From a virus, in IMG/VR virus record IMGVR_UViG_3300025093_000029, positions 1 to 50,774 of that record: 50,774 nucleotides of DNA, one strand, 5' to 3'. Under the pieces are notes generated by a model that searched no databases, was not told the DNA's origin, and saw only the letters and a list, made by a program, of their open reading frames with translations. Positions 14,901 to 22,776 of this stretch are shown here, in pieces. A program made the translations under genes and the position numbers. Within the stretch, counting starts at the first letter, position 1, and each line of letters begins with the position of its first letter.

Positions 14901-15188
14901 ATGAAAGGAAAAGAGTACTTCCAATGGTTTACAGAAGAGGAGAAATCCAAATGGTCCAAGAACTTTGAAAAAATAGGTTTTGATGACTTTGAAGGGTTTG
15001 ACGATGTAATGGAGACAAACTTTGGTAGTTATTTTATGTTCACTTTTGGTTGTTTCAGTGTAGATGATTCTAATGAAGGTGGAGAATATTGGACAAACCT
15101 TTTTCTAGAATATAAAAAATATGACAATTTGAGGGTTAAACCAAACTTTGGTCCTCTAGGTATTTTAAGAAAACCAAAAATTTTTTAG
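14901..15188 (+). CDS. Hypothetical acidic/aromatic protein, 95 residues
   Basis: Small soluble protein rich in Phe, Trp and Glu (YFQWFTEEEKSKWSKNFEKI, GSYFMFTFGCFSVDD). No known motif. The predicted transcript starts at or next to its ATG. It lies between the NTase-like gene and the second RNA-gene cluster. Confidence 0.5.
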   Translation: MKGKEYFQWFTEEEKSKWSKNFEKIGFDDFEGFDDVMETNFGSYFMFTFGCFSVDDSNEGGEYWTNLFLEYKKYDNLRVKPNFGPLGILRKPKIF

Positions 15189-15196
15189 AAAATAGG

Positions 15197-15227
15197 TTGT
15201 TATATTAAAATATATTTTTTATATTTG
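15197..15227 (+). promoter_or_regulatory. Promoter of the tRNA-Leu-like gene and following tRNAs
   Basis: TTG 15197-15199, 20 bp, TATATTTG 15220-15227: a perfect Bacteroidota-type match. The leader carries GTTCTTTGAAA, similar to strings before the tmRNA and in the 2291-2756 region. Confidence 0.75.
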
Positions 15228-15248
15228 TATTAGTTCTTTGAAAATATA

Positions 15249-15488
15249 ACCGTGTGGTGGAATTGGTAGACACGTACACAATCAACTAATTGAGGGTACT
15301 TGGTTTTAATGTTTTTCCTCTGAAAAGTCGATTTCAAAAAACATTGTAGTATTAATAATTAAAGATTACTGATGCGCATTAGTTGAAACAAATATTTAAT
15401 ATGATAGTAATGATTAGAAAAATCCATTTAATTTGTTGATTTGTGTATGAACGAAAGTTCGTGGAGGTTCGAGTCCTCCCTCGGTTAC
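15249..15488 (+). tRNA. tRNA-Leu-like gene with a 148-nt structured insertion in the anticodon arm
   Basis: The two ends form a class II tRNA: acceptor AACCGTG/CTCGGTT (one U-U mismatch), Leu-type D-arm GTGGAATTGGTAGACAC, 15-nt variable arm TGAACGAAAGTTCGT, T-arm GGAGG-TTCGAGT-CCTCC and discriminator A. The anticodon arm is interrupted. Instead, a 12-bp helix forms between TACACAATCAAC (15276-15287) and GTTGATTTGTGTA (15436-15448, one bulge). The insertion contains hairpin AATGTTTTT/AAAAACATT (15309-15346) and ATTACT/AGTAAT (15366-15412). TCAACTAAT (15283) can also pair with ATTAGTTGA (15379). It may be an intron-containing tRNA-Leu(CAA) or a tRNA-like RNA. No standard group I core is seen. 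Confidence 0.6.
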
Positions 15489-15518
15489 TTTAAAGTGGTT
15501 TATAACCATCTTTATAAG

Positions 15519-15602
15519 CTCGGATGGCGGAATAGGTAGACGCGTCAGACTTAAAATCTGATTCCCAGTTTGGGAGTGAGGGTTCAATTCCCTCTCCGAG
15601 TA
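15519..15602 (+). tRNA. tRNA-Leu (UAA)
   Basis: Acceptor GCTCGGA/TCCGAGT, anticodon stem TCAGA/TCTGA with loop CTTAAAA (TAA), class II variable arm, T-arm GAGGG/CCCTC and discriminator A. Normal, in contrast to the preceding Leu-like gene. Confidence 0.9.
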
Positions 15603-15607
15603 CTATT

Positions 15608-15681
15608 GGACGGGTAGCTCAGCTGGATAGAGCATCTGCCTTCTAAGCAGACGGTCGCAGGTTCGAATCCTGCCCCGTTCA
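15608..15681 (+). tRNA. tRNA-Arg (UCU)
   Basis: Acceptor GGACGGG/CCCGTTC, anticodon stem TCTGC/GCAGA with loop CTTCTAA (TCT), T-arm GCAGG/CCTGC and discriminator A. AGA is a frequent Arg codon in this AT-rich sequence, which gives the tRNA an obvious use. Confidence 0.9.
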
Positions 15682-15741
15682 CTCTCTAGGTCCTACAAAT
15701 CAGTTATAAATAACGTGTGACCAAAAACTAACTAATCATTA

Positions 15742-15771
15742 TTGCCAATCAAATTAATTTACTTATATTTG
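15742..15771 (+). promoter_or_regulatory. Promoter with -7 box 5 nt before ATG 15776
   Basis: TTG 15742-15744, 19 bp, TATATTTG 15764-15771; the ATG follows at 15776. A leaderless transcript is predicted. Confidence 0.6.
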
Positions 15772-15775
15772 TATT

Positions 15776-16030
15776 ATGAAAAAATTAAAATACATATTTT
15801 TCTCATTAATACTAACAAGCCAAGTATTTTCTCAAGAAGATAATGTATCCTATATAACACAAAATAGGGATACTCTTTTCTTGATTGATAATTATTTGGG
15901 TAAATTAATTGAGTATTCATGGGAAATAGGACCTAAAGACGTTGAGAAACCAACCATCATATTTAAATCAATGGCTTGGATAGAGAATAAAAATAAACTT
16001 AAAATCAGAAAAGATGAATTTATTAGATAA
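15776..16030 (+). CDS. Small exported protein, 84 residues
   Basis: A signal peptide (YIFFSLILTSQVFS followed by Q) leads to a 65-residue mature part with no known motif (LIDNYLGKLIEYSWEIG; basic C-terminus KLKIRKDEFIR). Export by the Sec system to the periplasm or beyond is predicted. The end overlaps the start of the next gene by 17 nt. Function unknown. Confidence 0.6.
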   Translation: MKKLKYIFFSLILTSQVFSQEDNVSYITQNRDTLFLIDNYLGKLIEYSWEIGPKDVEKPTIIFKSMAWIENKNKLKIRKDEFIR

Positions 16031-16271
16031 CATTGTTGATTATTATCAAGAAGAAGAAATACTAAAAGCCGATGGTTTTGATGAGGCGGTAATAGGTGTA
16101 GAAGAAGGTTCAATGAGATTAATTTACTCAGTTGCTAAATGTATTGAGATTTTAATGACTAGAGATGAGATGTCCATGGAAGACGCTTTGGAATATTTCA
16201 GTTACAACGTCAGTGGAGCCTACGTTGGTAAAAAAACCCCAATTTGGTGTGAAGATATGTTTTATTTGTGA
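16014..16271 (+). CDS. Conserved small phage protein, 85 residues
   Basis: Reads MNLLDNIVDYYQ...ADGFDEAVIGVEEGSMRLIY, then MEDALEYFSYNVSGAYVG and PIWCEDMF. This pattern (ADGFDEAVIG, RLIYSV, EYF-NV-GAYVGEKTPIWCED) is familiar from many T4-like and other tailed phages, but its function is not known to me. It starts inside the preceding exported-protein gene. Confidence 0.7.
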   Translation: MNLLDNIVDYYQEEEILKADGFDEAVIGVEEGSMRLIYSVAKCIEILMTRDEMSMEDALEYFSYNVSGAYVGKKTPIWCEDMFYL

Positions 16272-16292
16272 TATTTATATAATAAAAGTTAC

Positions 16293-16364
16293 ATGATTTT
16301 AAAGAATAGTTTTTCAGAACCAGAAGATGTCATCGATGAAGATGATGAATTAGATATATTTTAA
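16293..16364 (+). CDS. Possible acidic micro-protein, 23 residues
   Basis: ATG 16293 to TAA 16362-16364 encodes a highly acidic peptide (EDVIDEDDELDIF). A TATTTATA string lies 21 nt before the ATG, as before many real genes here. Length alone gives no proof; it could be chance. Confidence 0.25.
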   Translation: MILKNSFSEPEDVIDEDDELDIF

Positions 16365-16384
16365 TATATTTATAATAAAAGTTG

Positions 16385-16458
16385 GGGGGATTAGCTCAGC
16401 TGGCTAGAGCACCTGCCTTGCACGCAGGGGGTCATCGGTTCGACTCCGATATCCTCCA
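16385..16458 (+). tRNA. tRNA-Ala (UGC)
   Basis: Acceptor GGGGGAT/ATCCTCC including the G3-U70 pair that marks tRNA-Ala, anticodon stem CCTGC/GCAGG with loop CTTGCAC (TGC), discriminator A. A T-run follows directly. Confidence 0.92.
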
Positions 16459-16502
16459 CTTTTTTTTTAATTATTAGTGTTGATAGTATATTTATAGCTG
16501 TG

Positions 16503-16955
16503 ATGTTAGATGAATTTATATTAAACACGAAAGAATTAAAATTAATTCGTATTGACTACGATATGTTGGTCGAAGAGGTTAACAATAAATTAGTCTCAAA
16601 AATGTCACCCCAAGAACAAATTAATACCTATAATTTAGCATTACTATTACCTAGTAGAAGTTGTGAAGAAGAAGGTGAAACTTATTGGGACCAAATAGTA
16701 TTAGATGAATTTATATTATCTTATTTAGAACAGATTTTAAATAAACGGAAAATCAAATATACTTTAACCGATATAACCAAACATTATTATAGAAAATCTA
16801 AAACTGTTGATAAGAGTTTTATTACTGAGATTGATGAGTTTGTAGATAACCTTTTAACCATAGATGGTGTCTTAGATAGAATAAATTCTGTAGGTCTAGA
16901 TAAAATTAATTTACTTGAGTTATCTTTTTTAGAAAGGAATTCCAAGAAGATTTGA
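16503..16955 (+). CDS. Hypothetical helical protein, 150 residues
   Basis: ATG 16503 (a GTG at 16500 precedes it in frame). Contains two copies of an LDEFIL string (near residue 3 and in QIVLDEFILSYLEQ), perhaps an internal duplication, and a helical C-terminus. No known family. TATTTATA lies 14 nt before the start. It comes between tRNA-Ala and an HNH gene. Confidence 0.55.
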   Translation: MLDEFILNTKELKLIRIDYDMLVEEVNNKLVSKMSPQEQINTYNLALLLPSRSCEEEGETYWDQIVLDEFILSYLEQILNKRKIKYTLTDITKHYYRKSKTVDKSFITEIDEFVDNLLTIDGVLDRINSVGLDKINLLELSFLERNSKKI

Positions 16956-16986
16956 AAAAAACTGAGTATTTATAATAAAAGCTCAT

Positions 16987-17496
16987 ATGAAAGTATTGGT
17001 ACTAAATATGGACTATAGCCCAATAAACGTAACATCATTACAAAGAGGGTTTAAATTAGTCTTTAAAGGTAAAGCTGAAATAATCAGTCACGAAGAAAAA
17101 AAACCAATCACTACAGAGAAAAAAAATTATAAAAGACCCACAGTAATTAGACTTTTAAGATATATTTCCGTACCTTTTAGAAAAGTTAGGTTAAATAGAC
17201 AAAATGTTTTTAGGAGAGATGATTTTAAATGTGTTTATTGTGACTCAAAAAATAACTTAACACTAGACCACTTAATACCTAAATGTAAAGGGGGTCAAAA
17301 CACTTGGTCAAATCTAATCACCTCTTGTGGAAAATGTAATATTAAAAAGGGTGACAAAGAGGTGGAAACGTTTTTAGAAGAAAACAATCTAAAGATGAGT
17401 CACCAACCATTTAAACCTACGTATTTATATTTCGTAGAAAAAATAAATAATGTTAATTCAGACTGGAAACGGTTTGTTGGTATTGTGAAAAAATAA
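16987..17496 (+). CDS. HNH endonuclease
   Basis: 169 residues. An N-terminal region typical of bacterial and phage HNH proteins (VLVLNMDYSPINVTSLQRGF; AEIISHEE) precedes the HNH module: FKCVYCDSKNNLTLDHLIPK, GGQNTWSNLITSCGKCNIKKG, with two zinc-binding CxxC pairs and the DH metal-binding core. Such free-standing HNH enzymes act in packaging, mobility or host DNA degradation; which applies here is unknown. TATTTATA lies 19 nt before the ATG. Confidence 0.85.
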   Translation: MKVLVLNMDYSPINVTSLQRGFKLVFKGKAEIISHEEKKPITTEKKNYKRPTVIRLLRYISVPFRKVRLNRQNVFRRDDFKCVYCDSKNNLTLDHLIPKCKGGQNTWSNLITSCGKCNIKKGDKEVETFLEENNLKMSHQPFKPTYLYFVEKINNVNSDWKRFVGIVKK

Positions 17497-17658
<162 letters not shown>

Positions 17659-17673
17659 AATATATATAGTTAT

Positions 17674-18381
17674 ATGATTTGGGAAGGTTTTGAATGGCAA
17701 ATAGGTGAAAGATGGGGGATAGTTCACCCCAATAAACCAATATGTTATTACGATAAAGAAGCTGTTAATATAAACAGTGATGGTGAATTAGAATTATACA
17801 CACATTATAATCCTAGAAAATTCGGAGAAAATACCATTAACACTGGTGTTGGTTTAATAAACTGTAAAGAAAAGTTTGGTTATGGTAGATTCGATATTGA
17901 TATTAAACTACCTAAAGGTCCTCTTCTTTGGCCAGCCTTTTGGATGTGGTCTTTTGATTCTTGGCCACCAGAGATAGATGTTTTTGAGGCTTACTCAAAC
18001 AAAAATGGTAGTTATTTTAATTGGGGTGTGGACGCTTTATGGGGTAACTTTTGGAAGGTTAAAAGTAATTTACATCTAGGAGTACAACCAGACAACTACC
18101 AATACGGAGCCAAAAATCATTGGTTGGGTTGGGAATGTCCGAGTAAAGATTTCCATAAGTACAGTGTAGAGTGGTTCCCAAACGAAGTTAATATTTATTT
18201 CGATGATAAATTAGTTAGAAAAATAAATGACGAAAAAACAATGTCACAATTACGAGATTGTTCGATGAATGTTATTATAAATACACATATAAGACCAGGG
18301 TATCCAGACGAAGACCAAGAATTAGTAACAAAGATGGTTTGTAAAAATTTTAGATATTCACAATTATATGTGTTGACATAA
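17674..18381 (+). CDS. GH16-family glycosidase (laminarinase/agarase type)
   Basis: 235 residues. The catalytic motif is E-I-D-V-F-E (Glu100 nucleophile, Asp102, Glu105 acid/base) in the context AFWMWSFDSWPPEIDVFEAY, preceded by FGYGRFDIDIKLPKGP, the standard GH16 core. The rest of the beta-sandwich follows (YSVEWFPNEVNIYFDDKLV). GH16 enzymes cleave beta-1,3/1,4-glucans and galactans such as laminarin, agar and carrageenan. There is no signal peptide, so it may be a virion-associated depolymerase or be released on lysis. The gene lies shortly before tail genes. Confidence 0.88.
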   Translation: MIWEGFEWQIGERWGIVHPNKPICYYDKEAVNINSDGELELYTHYNPRKFGENTINTGVGLINCKEKFGYGRFDIDIKLPKGPLLWPAFWMWSFDSWPPEIDVFEAYSNKNGSYFNWGVDALWGNFWKVKSNLHLGVQPDNYQYGAKNHWLGWECPSKDFHKYSVEWFPNEVNIYFDDKLVRKINDEKTMSQLRDCSMNVIINTHIRPGYPDEDQELVTKMVCKNFRYSQLYVLT

Positions 18382-18420
18382 AAAGTTTTGTAATTATATT
18401 AATAAAAAAAATTATAAATT

Positions 18421-18858
18421 ATGGATTATTTAAATTTTGGAGGAATGGATGATGATTTATTTAGAAGAGATTTCTTAAATTTCTTAAATCAACACCAAAA
18501 AAGAATGAATGACTTTATGAAAAGAATGTACAGTAAAGATGAATTAGGTTCTGATGATACATTCAATAAACTTATGTCTAGGTTAAGTGAAGAAGGTTTT
18601 AATGTGGAAAATGGTGAGGACGAATATGGTACATGGGAAAAAAGTAACTGGACCTCTCAAGACGGTTCTATTAATTACGATTCTTATTTTAGAGAGTACA
18701 ACCCTTACAAAGAATTAAAACCACAACCAAAGAACACACAAGAGGTTAGTACTTTGGATTTATTAGAGTCTAAACTAAAGAAGGCTATCATGAAAGAAGA
18801 TTATGAATCAGCAGCTAAAATTAGAGACCTAATCAAATCTTTAGAAGATAAAAAATAA
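18421..18858 (+). CDS. UVR-motif protein, 145 residues
   Basis: The C-terminal 35 residues (LESKLKKAIMKEDYESAAKI, then RDLIKSLE) match the UVR motif, a helical hairpin that mediates protein contacts in UvrB/UvrC and Clp regulators. The N-terminal 100 residues are charged and polar with no recognised domain. An accessory role, perhaps binding host Clp or repair proteins, is possible. It is placed between GH16 and the tail-tube gene. Confidence 0.65.
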   Translation: MDYLNFGGMDDDLFRRDFLNFLNQHQKRMNDFMKRMYSKDELGSDDTFNKLMSRLSEEGFNVENGEDEYGTWEKSNWTSQDGSINYDSYFREYNPYKELKPQPKNTQEVSTLDLLESKLKKAIMKEDYESAAKIRDLIKSLEDKK

Positions 18859-18874
18859 AGATACTATTTAGTAA

Positions 18875-19429
18875 ATGGAACCTAAGAAAAGAATAAAAAA
18901 ATTTAGTGAATTTACACAAAGTAACTACCCTAGAGGTATCTTTAATAATGAGGGTGAAGAACCAACGAATCAATTAAGAAGAATCATGGAATTACCAATG
19001 GGCGATGTTTTAGGTCTTCTTAAAGTCGATTCAGAAAAACCTCAAACACAGGTTGAAACAATAGATTTACCTATAGGAATGTACTCAGAAGATTTCCCAA
19101 GAGGGATAAGAGGAAGAACGGTCTTACAACCAATAAGAATAAGGTTTAGGGATGGTATTAATGTCTCAGAAATAGAGTTACAAAATAGTATATGGGATTG
19201 GGTTAATAATAGTATAGTTGGTATTTCTAGTAGGGGTAACAAAAAAAATATTTGTATAAAGACTTTAGACCCTACAGGAGTAGAAATAGAAAGATGGGAT
19301 TTAAGAGGTTGTTTTCCTACTGATATCGGTTATTATCCCATTGGGGACAACGATGAATGTAGATATTTAGAATTATCTTTACATTATGATTATTACACGG
19401 AATACTTTCTTAATGTACCAGATATTTAA
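18875..19429 (+). CDS. T4 gp19-like tail-tube family protein
   Basis: 184 residues. The region LQPIRIRFRDGINVSEIELQ, NSIWDWVNNSI, then KTLDPTGVEIERWDLRGCFP and a YLELSLHYDYY segment matches the phage tail-tube fold family of contractile phages (beta-barrel with a long loop and a final beta strand). It might instead be a paralogue that caps or initiates the tube. It is the clearest myovirus-type structural gene in the window and is closed by a strong terminator. Confidence 0.65.
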   Translation: MEPKKRIKKFSEFTQSNYPRGIFNNEGEEPTNQLRRIMELPMGDVLGLLKVDSEKPQTQVETIDLPIGMYSEDFPRGIRGRTVLQPIRIRFRDGINVSEIELQNSIWDWVNNSIVGISSRGNKKNICIKTLDPTGVEIERWDLRGCFPTDIGYYPIGDNDECRYLELSLHYDYYTEYFLNVPDI

Positions 19430-19502
19430 TTATTGTCGGTAATATAATCACCTCCCCCGCCCAATACAAATTTACAATGGGGTTTTTATTGACAAAAAAA
19501 AA

Positions 19503-19529
19503 GGGACCTTTCGAGGTCCCAATTTTTTT
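19503..19529. terminator. Bidirectional terminator with UUCG loop
   Basis: GGGACCT-TTCG-AGGTCCC with A-run on the left and T-run on the right, between convergent genes ending at 19429 and 19528. The TTCG tetraloop makes the hairpin very stable and usable in both directions. Confidence 0.9.
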
Positions 19530-19908
19530 ATAGTTCGATTGATTTAACATCTTTGAAGTACTTTTTCACATCATCGTCATCGAATATCTTTAAATTATCC
19601 AATAACCCTTGAAGTGTCATAACCTTCCAATCTAATAAACTGTGTAGACTATCTACTTCATCTTGTATCTCATACCCCCATTCATCATAATCCTCCTCAG
19701 AAAGAGAATTTAATTTCTTTTCTATAACTTTACGTCTTTTATAAGAAGAATCATTTATTTTGGACAAAGACCACCATATAGAATTTGTATCTATCTCCCC
19801 CTTGAGGATTTCATCGATGGTAGTAAAAACTACAGTATTGTATTTGTTATTAATTTCTTTAATAGCGTTTTCTACAAAGTCTCTATATTTTTTTACCTCT
19901 TCTATCAT
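19528..19908 (-). CDS. Hypothetical helical protein, 126 residues
   Basis: Minus-strand gene rich in Lys, Glu and Asp, probably all helical (VKKYRDFVENAIKEINNKYN; DDDDVKKYFKDVKSIEL). No recognised domain. A -7 promoter element lies 5 nt before its ATG. It is 30 nt downstream of the larger minus-strand cassette gene. Confidence 0.55.
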   Translation of the reverse strand: MIEEVKKYRDFVENAIKEINNKYNTVVFTTIDEILKGEIDTNSIWWSLSKINDSSYKRRKVIEKKLNSLSEEDYDEWGYEIQDEVDSLHSLLDWKVMTLQGLLDNLKIFDDDDVKKYFKDVKSIEL

Positions 19909-19912
19909 ACTA

Positions 19913-19920
19913 CAAATATA
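19913..19920 (-). promoter_or_regulatory. -7 promoter element 5 nt before the minus-strand ATG at 19908
   Basis: CAAATATA on the plus strand reads TATATTTG on the minus strand; its last base is 5 nt from the start codon. No TTG was found at the right distance upstream, so this is a half match. Confidence 0.4.
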
Positions 19921-19937
19921 ACTATAACAAATTAATA

Positions 19938-21371
19938 TTACCCTATTTTAGAGGTATTATTTTTAATGTATTCAATAGTTTCCTGCGGTATATCTTCAGA
20001 ACTTTTTTCTAAAAAGTCATCTAACATACCGGCCTTAGTTTTAATACCGAATAAACTAGTATCTGGTTGTGACTCTAATTTTAGTTTTAACATATTAATA
20101 GTTCTATATGAAGAAGGGTCTAATGGGTCTACTTTAATTAATCTATTAATATATGCGTCTGGTGTTGATAAGAATATATAGAAGTTAGTTTCGTTATGTT
20201 GGTTTAGTTGGTCTTTTGTCATGGACCATCTTCTAAGTAAAACTTTACTATCTGTGTTATTTATTTTTTTACCATCTAATCTACTCGCTAAATTAAATTT
20301 TTGTTCATAAGAAAGGTGGTCAGATAATTTTTTCATTACCTCATAATTATTTAAGATGTGTGGGTTATTAGCCATTAACTCTACCTTTTCACTGTCTGTT
20401 AAATTATCTTCCATTTGTTTGTAATCACTAACACTAACCTCACCCTTAGTAAATTTATTTATAAAATCCATTTTTTGTTCTGGAGTTAAATCTACCGATA
20501 AAGTTTTAAAGGTATTTGAATCTAATTTCCCTTTACCAATAATCGTATCTATTACTTTTGATTTTTCTTTATCTGAAAGTAAATCACGGAATTTTATATA
20601 ATCTCGGACATTTGGTTCAGAAATAAATTTTTGTAATTGAGCCCCTAATTTCATCGCTTTATGTTTTGGGTCAAACTCTCTCACTTTATCTAACATTGGT
20701 TCAGTAACCCAATTAGGTGGATTATCATGAGGACTATCTTGAGCGTCCCACCAAGTCCACTCATTCTCACCAGCTTGACCATCAAATCTCCATTGTAAAG
20801 CGTACTTGTAATCTCTACCTGTCATAGGCATGTCCTTGTTGATAAAGAAATAAAAATTAGAATGTTTACTGTAACTATCAAAATGGGTATTACCACCACC
20901 AGCACCACTTGTTGCTGCTATACACCATTTAGAACCAGCTCCGTACTTACAAGAAGCTTGAACTGTAAATGGGGCGTAAACCACAACTTCATTATCTTCA
21001 TAAACTTTCTTGGCTTGTTTAGCGATTTTCTTTTCTTCTTCTTTTTTCTTAGCTTCCGCAACAGCATTTCTTAAATCAGATACAGACTTATAAGACATAA
21101 TATCTTTATTTTTAATTCTAACTAATTGGTTGTGGAAATCATTAACAAGCTTAACTATTGAATCGGCGGAAAAAATATCTTCCTCTTTATTTAATAAACC
21201 TAAAGCCGTTTTAGTCATCCAAGCTAAATACTTATTATTCCCAGAAGGGTCGGAGTCAGATAATCTATCGATTAGTGGTTTGTGTTCTTCTCCATATTTT
21301 TTTATCACATCTTCTTTTCTACCTTCTAATAATATGGTAGATTCTAAAATTTGATTTAAATTAAATTCCAT
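19938..21371 (-). CDS. Cassette protein with CKYGxGxKWC domain (paralogue of 38962-40431)
   Basis: 477 residues. N-terminus MEFNLNQILESTILLEGR ends in L-L-E-G, a cleavage-site-like I/L-x-E. Residues 10-45 match the paralogue at 38962 (STILLEGR, DPSGNNKYL-WMTK). The core motif is QASCKYGAGSKWCIAATSG, followed by HFDSYSKHSNFYFFINKDM, KYALQWRF and TWWDAQDSPHD. The C-terminal half is a chain of helices with L-(T/S)-x-E-Q-K units. Cys, His and Asp/Asn are conserved in all three family members, so an enzyme is possible, but no known family is recognised. Confidence 0.65.
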   Translation of the reverse strand: MEFNLNQILESTILLEGRKEDVIKKYGEEHKPLIDRLSDSDPSGNNKYLAWMTKTALGLLNKEEDIFSADSIVKLVNDFHNQLVRIKNKDIMSYKSVSDLRNAVAEAKKKEEEKKIAKQAKKVYEDNEVVVYAPFTVQASCKYGAGSKWCIAATSGAGGGNTHFDSYSKHSNFYFFINKDMPMTGRDYKYALQWRFDGQAGENEWTWWDAQDSPHDNPPNWVTEPMLDKVREFDPKHKAMKLGAQLQKFISEPNVRDYIKFRDLLSDKEKSKVIDTIIGKGKLDSNTFKTLSVDLTPEQKMDFINKFTKGEVSVSDYKQMEDNLTDSEKVELMANNPHILNNYEVMKKLSDHLSYEQKFNLASRLDGKKINNTDSKVLLRRWSMTKDQLNQHNETNFYIFLSTPDAYINRLIKVDPLDPSSYRTINMLKLKLESQPDTSLFGIKTKAGMLDDFLEKSSEDIPQETIEYIKNNTSKIG

Positions 21372-21373
21372 TT

Positions 21374-21787
21374 TTATTTCTTTTTTTTATAAATATCTTG
21401 TTTTCTCTTAAATTTCCTTAAAATTTTGTGAGATTCTTCAGTTAATCTAAAACTTTTATCCCTATTTTCTTTTTTAGGTATAAATCTAAGGTTATCAACA
21501 GACCCCACTAAATGTGGTGGTATATTCTCTAAATATGCGTGAGCTATTGAGAGTATGTGGTCTAATTCATAACAAGACGACCTACCCCAACACCTCTTAC
21601 TGTAGTTTTTGAGTTTTTTTAATGGTTGCATTTCTGTTACCAACCAAACCCTTAAATAATATAATCTTTTTTTCTTATCCCCTATATTATCTAATGATTT
21701 TTTTTTAAGTTTAGGCATTATACGATAAATTTCTGATTCAGTTGTTTCATATAATTTAAAACCTTTCTTATTTTTTTTTATTCTCAT
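21374..21787 (-). CDS. HNH-like nuclease domain protein
   Basis: 137 residues, basic. The segment CYELDHILSIAHAYLENIPP, then HLVGSVDNLRFIPKKENRDK fits the HNH pattern (D-H, then N, then N with K) found in phage-associated HNH proteins with a homing-type layout. The N- and C-termini are lysine-rich. It is immediately upstream (2 nt) of the minus-strand cassette gene and probably shares its transcript. Activity is inferred from the motif only. Confidence 0.65.
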   Translation of the reverse strand: MRIKKNKKGFKLYETTESEIYRIMPKLKKKSLDNIGDKKKRLYYLRVWLVTEMQPLKKLKNYSKRCWGRSSCYELDHILSIAHAYLENIPPHLVGSVDNLRFIPKKENRDKSFRLTEESHKILRKFKRKQDIYKKKK

Positions 21788-21832
21788 TTACAATAAACTA
21801 TTATATATTATAATTATTAAAAAATAAAGATT

Positions 21833-22018
21833 ATGACAAACGAAGAGAAAGGTAGATATTACGACCAATTATTAGAACAACACAGTAGAAAAGCAACTAG
21901 AGTATCTGATTTACAAAATAAAATAGATATGACTAAGATGGATAAAGAAGAGATTAAAAAATTAAAGGAAGAAATGGCTGAAATAAAAAGAAAAGCTTTT
22001 TCTTTAGGAACACTTTAA
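21833..22018 (+). CDS. Small coiled-coil protein, 61 residues
   Basis: Highly charged helical protein (RKATRVSDLQNKIDMTKMDK; EEIKKLKEEMAEIKRKAFSL) with heptad spacing suggesting a coiled coil. It ends 3 nt before the phosphomannomutase-like gene, so both are likely co-transcribed. No family recognised. Confidence 0.6.
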   Translation: MTNEEKGRYYDQLLEQHSRKATRVSDLQNKIDMTKMDKEEIKKLKEEMAEIKRKAFSLGTL

Positions 22019-22021
22019 ATT

Positions 22022-22729
22022 ATGGTAGCTTACGTATTTGATGTAGATGGTACCCTAACACCTAGTAGATTACCCATGGACCAAGAATTCAGTCAATTTT
22101 TTACTAATTGGTCGAGAGATAAAAAAGTATTTTTTGTTACAGGTTCAAATAGTGATAAAACTATTGAACAAGTTGGTTTAGATATATGGAAAAACATTAC
22201 CGCATCATTACAGTCTTGTGGGAATCAAATATTCATAGATGGTAAAGAAGTTTATAAAAACGAGTGGGAACCTAATGAAAAATTAATTAGTTTATTAGAA
22301 TACTTTTTAATGAGTTCTGACTATAGAAAAAGAACTTCTAACCATATTGAAGAAAGGGTTGGTTTATTAAACTTCTCTGTTGTTGGTAGAGATTGTACAC
22401 AAGAAGAGAGAGAAAATTATTACGAGTGGGATAAAACAGCTCAAGAAAGGGTCTCCATGGTAAAAGAGATTATGGAGAAGTTTCCAGAACTAGAAGCTTC
22501 TGTTGGTGGCCAAATATCCATAGACATCCACCCTAAAGGTGCTAATAAAGGCCAAGCTAAAGATTGGATATTAAATCATTTAGGTAAAGATACAAGTATT
22601 TATTTTTACGGTGATAAAACAGAATTTGGTGGGAATGATTATGACCTAGCAAAAGTACTTACAGAAGATAGACATAAAGTCTTTCAAGTAAATGATTGGA
22701 AGGAAACTTATAAACTACTAAAAAAATAG
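22022..22729 (+). CDS. HAD-superfamily protein, eukaryotic-type phosphomannomutase-like
   Basis: 235 residues. HAD motif I is VFDVDGTLTPSR (Asp7, Asp9). Later strings match the alpha-PMM family: RVGLLNFSVVGRDCTQEER, GGQISIDIHPKGANKGQ and FYGDKTEFGGNDYDLA (motif IV with Gly-Asp and Asn-Asp). PMM converts mannose-6-phosphate and mannose-1-phosphate for sugar-nucleotide synthesis. A phage could use it to make or alter host or virion glycans; compare the RmlC-like gene at 45274. It could also be a general sugar phosphatase. It directly precedes the tmRNA. Confidence 0.75.
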   Translation: MVAYVFDVDGTLTPSRLPMDQEFSQFFTNWSRDKKVFFVTGSNSDKTIEQVGLDIWKNITASLQSCGNQIFIDGKEVYKNEWEPNEKLISLLEYFLMSSDYRKRTSNHIEERVGLLNFSVVGRDCTQEERENYYEWDKTAQERVSMVKEIMEKFPELEASVGGQISIDIHPKGANKGQAKDWILNHLGKDTSIYFYGDKTEFGGNDYDLAKVLTEDRHKVFQVNDWKETYKLLKK

Positions 22730-22749
22730 ACATTATAATAATTTTTTAT

Positions 22750-22757
22750 TATATTTG
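22750..22757 (+). promoter_or_regulatory. -7 promoter element of the tmRNA
   Basis: TATATTTG, 20 nt before the tmRNA 5' end. No clear TTG at -33. The leader contains TTATTTGAAAT, similar to the leader of the tRNA-Leu-like gene. Confidence 0.5.
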
Positions 22758-22776
22758 TAGAAGTTATTTGAAATAT

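Noticed and set aside
15288-15435. Group I intron in the tRNA-Leu-like gene
   Set aside because: The insertion is only about 148 nt, no conserved P7/P3/P8 core is visible, and no splice position gives both a U before the intron and a G at its end with a proper loop. Kept as an unresolved insertion.
20862-21354. Plus-strand frames opposite the minus-strand cassette gene
   Set aside because: Products are low-complexity Ser/Phe/Cys strings; the minus-strand gene has clear homology to its paralogue at 38962.
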